A stretch of DNA of 64,000 nt from contig CAKPYN010000005.1 of NCBI GenBank assembly GCA_934202965.1, forward strand, positions 44,609-108,608, in the 5' to 3' direction. Origin of the DNA: an uncultured Megasphaera sp. (GTDB lineage Bacteria > Bacillota > Negativicutes > Veillonellales > Megasphaeraceae). The notes beneath the pieces are model-generated. The model was given only the letters and a program-made list of their open reading frames with translations, ran no database searches and was not told the origin of the DNA. Below, piece after piece: positions 60,593-64,000 of this stretch; the first letter of the stretch is position 1; each line of letters opens with the position of its first letter. Both the position numbers and the translations under genes were made by a program.

Positions 60593-60621
60593 TTGATTTA
60601 CCATGTGAAAAGTTGTACAAT
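60593..60621 (+). promoter_or_regulatory. Promoter of the bcd-etfB-etfA operon
   Basis: TTGATT (60593-60598) and TACAAT (60616-60621) are 17 bp apart. The leader of about 90 nt ends in AAGGAGAG, ribosome site of bcd. Confidence 0.6.
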
Positions 60622-60718
60622 GCTAATGTAAGCAAAAAGGTTGTGTATATATGTCCAAGTAGTATACACTGCACGGGACTTGTTACCGTCACATTAGATT
60701 AAGGAGAGTGGAAGAATC

Positions 60719-61870
60719 ATGAATTTTAACTTAACAGAAGTACAACAGGATTTTGTAAATTTGGCGAAAGATTTTGGCGAAAACAAATTGGCTCCAACCA
60801 TCACAGAACGTGATCATCACGGTGTATTTGATCGTGCACTTGTTGATGAAATGCTCAGCTTGGGCTTTGCAGGCGCTTATTTTGAAGAAAAATACGGCGG
60901 CATTGGCGAAGACGGCGGTGACGTTTTGAGCTATATTCTCGCAGTTGAAGAATTAGCTAAATATGATGCTGGTGTATCCATCACATTGTCTGCAAGCGTA
61001 TCTCTTTGCGCTAACCCAATTTGGCAGTTTGGTACAGAAGAACAGAAAGAAAAATACCTCACACCGTTGGTTGAAGGTACAAAACTTGGCGCATTTGGCT
61101 TAACAGAACCGAATGCTGGTACAGATGCTTCTGGTCAGCAGACTGTTGCAGTAAAAGATGCTGATGGCAACTACATCCTCAATGGTTCCAAAATGTTTAT
61201 CACAAACGCTGGCGAAGCTGATATTTACATCGTATTCGCTATGACAGATAAGAGCCAGGGTACAAAAGGTATCAGTGCTTTCATCCTTGAAAAAGGCATG
61301 GAAGGCTTCACATTCGGCAAAAAAGAAGACAAAATGGGCATTCATACTTCCCAGACAATGGAATTAGTATTCCAGGATGTAAAAGTTCCGAAAGAAAATC
61401 TCCTCGGTCAGGAAGGCAAAGGCTTCAAGATTGCTATGATGACATTGGACGGCGGCCGTATCGGCGTTGCTGCTCAGGCTCTTGGTATTGCTGAAGCTGC
61501 ATTGAACGATGCTGTTGAATACTCCAAACAGCGTGTACAGTTTGGTAGACCTCTTTGCAAATTCCAGTCCATTTCCTTCAAATTAGCTGATATGAAGATG
61601 AAAATTGAAGCTGCTCGTAACCTCGTTTACAAAGCTGCATTCAAAAAACAGGAAGGTCAGCCTTTCACTGTTGACGCAGCTATCGCTAAACGCGTAGCAT
61701 CTGATGTAGCTATGGAAGTAGCAACGGAAGCTGTTCAGATTTATGGCGGCTATGGCTACAGCGAAGAATATCCGGTTGCACGTCATATGCGTGACGCTAA
61801 GATCACTCAGATTTATGAAGGCACCAACGAAGTACAGCTCATGGTAACAGGTGGCGCTTTGTTGCGGTAA
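60719..61870 (+). CDS. bcd: Butyryl-CoA dehydrogenase (short-chain acyl-CoA dehydrogenase)
   Basis: The 383-residue FAD enzyme reduces crotonyl-CoA to butyryl-CoA. It is collinear with the well-studied Megasphaera elsdenii enzyme of the same length: FGLTEPNAGTDASGQQT (FAD loop), GSKMFITN, GGRIGVAAQALGIAEAAL, QIYGGYGYSEEYPVARHMRD, and the catalytic base E367 in YEGTNEVQ. Codon use is strongly biased (GCT, CTC, ACA), a sign of abundant product. It is first in an operon with the two Etf subunits, its electron partner. Confidence 0.97.
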   Translation: MNFNLTEVQQDFVNLAKDFGENKLAPTITERDHHGVFDRALVDEMLSLGFAGAYFEEKYGGIGEDGGDVLSYILAVEELAKYDAGVSITLSASVSLCANPIWQFGTEEQKEKYLTPLVEGTKLGAFGLTEPNAGTDASGQQTVAVKDADGNYILNGSKMFITNAGEADIYIVFAMTDKSQGTKGISAFILEKGMEGFTFGKKEDKMGIHTSQTMELVFQDVKVPKENLLGQEGKGFKIAMMTLDGGRIGVAAQALGIAEAALNDAVEYSKQRVQFGRPLCKFQSISFKLADMKMKIEAARNLVYKAAFKKQEGQPFTVDAAIAKRVASDVAMEVATEAVQIYGGYGYSEEYPVARHMRDAKITQIYEGTNEVQLMVTGGALLR

Positions 61871-61958
61871 GTTATTAAGTTTAGGATGCGGGCATGGTCT
61901 TTATCGTAAGGCCATGCTTGTTGAATAAAAAGTACTTTTTTTTAGGAGGCAAACGTAA

Positions 61959-62771
61959 ATGGAAATATTGGTATGTGTCAAACAAGTTCCGGACACAGCA
62001 GAAGTTAAGATTGATCCCGTAAAACATACCGTCATTCGTGCTGGTGTTCCTAACATTTTCAACCCCTTTGACCAGAACGCTTTGGAAGCTGCTCTTCAGT
62101 TAAAGGACGCTGATAAGGAAGTAAAAGTAACATTGCTTTCTATGGGCCCAGATCAGGCAAAAGACGTATTAAAAGAAGGTTTAGCAATGGGTGCTGACGA
62201 TGCGTATCTCGTATCCGACAGAAAACTCGGCGGTTCTGATACATTAGCTACAGGCTATGCATTAGCACAGGCTGTTAAAAAAGTTGCTGCAGAAAAAGGC
62301 ATCGAACAGTTTGATATCATCCTCTGCGGTAAACAGGCTATTGATGGCGATACAGCACAGGTTGGCCCTCAGATCGCTTGCGAACTCGGTATTCCTCAGA
62401 TTACATATGCTCGTGACCTCAAAGTTGAAGGCAACAAAGTTACTGTACAGCAGGAAAACGAAGAAGGTTATATCGTAACAGAAGCTCAGTTCCCTGTTTT
62501 GATTACAGCCGTTAAAGACTTGAACGAACCGCGTTTCCCGACTATTCGTGGTACGATGAAAGCAAAACGTCGCGAAATCCCAACATTGGATGCAGCTGCT
62601 ATTGAAGCAGACGACGCTCAAATCGGTTTGAACGGTTCCCCGACAAAAGTTCGTAAAATTTTCACACCGGCTCAGAGAAGCGGCGGCTTGGTACTCAAAG
62701 TCGAAGATGACAATGCTCAGGCACTCGTTGATCAGGTCGTAGAAAAATTGTCTGAAGCGAAAATTCTTTAA
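61959..62771 (+). CDS. etfB: Electron transfer flavoprotein beta subunit
   Basis: The 270-residue subunit has the ETF-beta pattern MEILVCVKQVPDTAEVKIDP, NPFDQNALEAAL, CGKQAIDGDTAQVGP and IRGTMKAKRREIPTLDA. In Megasphaera and Acidaminococcus this Etf has a second FAD in the beta subunit that splits NADH electrons between ferredoxin and Bcd. TAGGAGGCAAACGTAA precedes the ATG, about 90 bp after bcd. Confidence 0.97.
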   Translation: MEILVCVKQVPDTAEVKIDPVKHTVIRAGVPNIFNPFDQNALEAALQLKDADKEVKVTLLSMGPDQAKDVLKEGLAMGADDAYLVSDRKLGGSDTLATGYALAQAVKKVAAEKGIEQFDIILCGKQAIDGDTAQVGPQIACELGIPQITYARDLKVEGNKVTVQQENEEGYIVTEAQFPVLITAVKDLNEPRFPTIRGTMKAKRREIPTLDAAAIEADDAQIGLNGSPTKVRKIFTPAQRSGGLVLKVEDDNAQALVDQVVEKLSEAKIL

Positions 62772-62791
62772 TTTAAGGAGGAACAGTGAAA

Positions 62792-63808
62792 ATGGATTTA
62801 GCAGAATACAAAGGCATTTATGTAATTGCTGAACAGTTTGAAGGCAAATTACGTGATGTATCTTTCGAATTGTTGGGCCAGGCCCGCGTTTTAGCTGATA
62901 CCATCGGTGACGAAGTAGGTGCTGTCCTGATTGGTAAAGACGTAAAACCGTTAGCACAGGAACTTATCGCTCATGGTGCTCATAAAGTATATGTATATGA
63001 TGATGCTCAGTTGGAACATTACAACACAACAGCATATGCAAAAGTATTGGTTGATTTCTTCAACAAACAGAAACCTAACGTTTATCTCGTAGGTGCAACA
63101 AACATTGGCCGTGACCTCGGTCCTCGCGTTGCTAACATGTTGAAAACTGGTTTGACAGCTGACTGCACACAGCTCGGCGTTGACGACGACAACAAAACGA
63201 TCGTTTGGACTCGTCCGGCTTTGGGTGGCAACATCATGGCTGAAATCATTTGCCCGGATAATCGTCCGCAGATGGGTACAGTTCGTCCGCACGTATTCAA
63301 AAAACCGGAAGCTGATGCTAGCGCACAAGGCGAAGTTATCGATATGAAAGCTGATCTCACAGATGCAGATTTCATGACGAAATTCATCGAACTCATCAAA
63401 TTGGGTGACGGCGGCGTTAAAATCGAAGACGCTGACTTCATCGTTGCTGGTGGCCGTGGCATGAACAGCGAAGAACCGTTCAAAACTGGTATCTTGAAAG
63501 AATTAGCAGATGTACTCGGTGGTGCTGTTGGTGCTTCCCGTGCTGCTGTTGATGCTGGTTGGATCGATGCTCTCCATCAGGTTGGCCAGACTGGTAAAAC
63601 AGTTGCTCCGAAAATCTATGTTGCCTGCGCTATCTCCGGTGCTATTCAGCACTTGGCTGGTATGACTGGCTCTGATTGCATTATCGCTATTAACAAAGAT
63701 GAAGATGCTCCTATCTTCAAAGTTTGCGATTACGGTATTGTTGGTGATGTATTCGACGTATTGCCGAAACTCACTGCTGCAATCAAAAAAGCTAAAGGCT
63801 TGGCTTAA
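62792..63808 (+). CDS. etfA: Electron transfer flavoprotein alpha subunit
   Basis: The 338-residue subunit starts MDLAEYKGIYVIAEQ, has NIGRDLGPRVAN and the C-terminal FAD domain with VAGGRGMNSEEPF, GASRAAVDAGWI, HQVGQTGKTVAP and CAISGAIQHLAGM. The ATG at 62792 matches the N terminus of related proteins and lies 10 nt after AGGAGG; the GTG two codons earlier is nearer than usual to the ribosome site. It ends the operon. Confidence 0.97.
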   Translation: MDLAEYKGIYVIAEQFEGKLRDVSFELLGQARVLADTIGDEVGAVLIGKDVKPLAQELIAHGAHKVYVYDDAQLEHYNTTAYAKVLVDFFNKQKPNVYLVGATNIGRDLGPRVANMLKTGLTADCTQLGVDDDNKTIVWTRPALGGNIMAEIICPDNRPQMGTVRPHVFKKPEADASAQGEVIDMKADLTDADFMTKFIELIKLGDGGVKIEDADFIVAGGRGMNSEEPFKTGILKELADVLGGAVGASRAAVDAGWIDALHQVGQTGKTVAPKIYVACAISGAIQHLAGMTGSDCIIAINKDEDAPIFKVCDYGIVGDVFDVLPKLTAAIKKAKGLA

Positions 63809-63831
63809 TAGCTATTTGAACAGTATAAAAG

Positions 63832-63864
63832 AAAGGGACTATCGAAAGATAGTTCCTTTTTTTT
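63832..63864 (+). terminator. Terminator after etfA
   Basis: AAAGGGACTATC and GATAGTTCCTTT with a GAAA tetraloop are followed by eight or more T. The remaining 136 bp to the window edge hold no gene; one weak A/T-flanked hairpin is seen at 63957-63983. Confidence 0.9.
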
Positions 63865-64000
63865 ATACTATAATGTTGAGATGTTGTAGATATCTGTATT
63901 CACAAGACTCATTACTTTATAAACGTTGATTGTAAAATGAAGTTGGACATCTGAATAAAAAAGCCCATGGCAGGATCTTTTTTGGTAGAATATAAATCGC

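Noticed and set aside
1..64000. tRNA, rRNA or CRISPR arrays
   Set aside because: Reading the intergenic regions on both strands showed no tRNA cloverleaf with a CCA end, no rRNA segment and no regularly spaced direct repeats.

Overview
The window looks like chromosomal DNA of an anaerobic diderm Firmicute of the Negativicutes, most likely Megasphaera or a close relative in the Veillonellaceae. The evidence is a butyryl-CoA dehydrogenase plus EtfB/EtfA set of the Megasphaera type, a short [FeFe]-hydrogenase with only two accessory clusters, an SLH-domain outer-membrane porin (OmpM type), a sodium-decarboxylase-type biotin cassette (mmdA, mmdD, mmdC), and Firmicute-style signals (strong AGGAGG ribosome sites, CIRCE, ZTP riboswitch, many hairpin terminators). 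No rRNA, tRNA, CRISPR array, phage or transposase was found. Species assignment is inference.

Layout. 1-8.2 kb: the 3' part of mutY, a Tat-type metallophosphoesterase, a nucleoid-associated protein, a small secreted coiled-coil protein with a trimeric-autotransporter-like neck, hydA, the SLH porin, and an orphan racemase resembling the staphylopine enzyme CntK. 8.2-13.7 kb: a DUF3290/DUF421 membrane pair flanked by two copies of an intergenic repeat, malic enzyme, and a ZTP-riboswitch-controlled fhs-fchA one-carbon operon. 13.8-23.5 kb: a LysR regulator gene with an amber codon in its DNA-binding helix, an aminotransferase/FAH pair, and a long 5-oxoproline operon (NRAMP-like carrier, YcsI, PxpA, PxpB, PxpC, BCCP, biotin carboxylase). 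23.7-25.1 kb: a disturbed stretch with two truncated peptidase genes around a hairpin-rich block and, next to it, a candidate type I toxin-antitoxin locus. 25.1-34.6 kb: sirtuin, HD hydrolase, mmdA-mmdD-mmdC, a split HMA/P-type ATPase metal efflux system with duplicated ArsR-type operators, an atypical carbamoyltransferase, a D-2-hydroxyacid dehydrogenase and a YigZ protein. 34.6-48.4 kb: XRE regulator, M18 aminopeptidase, a second aminotransferase, alanine racemase, then the heat-shock operon hrcA-grpE-dnaK-dnaJ continuing into prmA-rsmE-mtaB-hinT and a small membrane protein. 48.4-60.3 kb: an LTA-synthase-like enzyme, a thioesterase, a secreted orphan, acetolactate synthase, DUF523, lgt, a GH18-like protein, leuS and a CoA-type Nudix hydrolase. 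60.6-63.9 kb: the bcd-etfB-etfA operon.

How the genes fit together. Energy metabolism is fermentative: HydA disposes of electrons as H2, Bcd-EtfAB couples crotonyl-CoA reduction to ferredoxin reduction by electron bifurcation, MmdADC belongs to a membrane decarboxylase whose membrane subunit is not here, and malic enzyme and acetolactate synthase work around pyruvate. The most distinctive region is 13.8-25.1 kb. Outside it, the most notable new observation is a repeat of about 130-150 bp seen four times between genes, each copy with a conserved TTTAGTTTGAAG box and a strong GGACTGYAACA hairpin.
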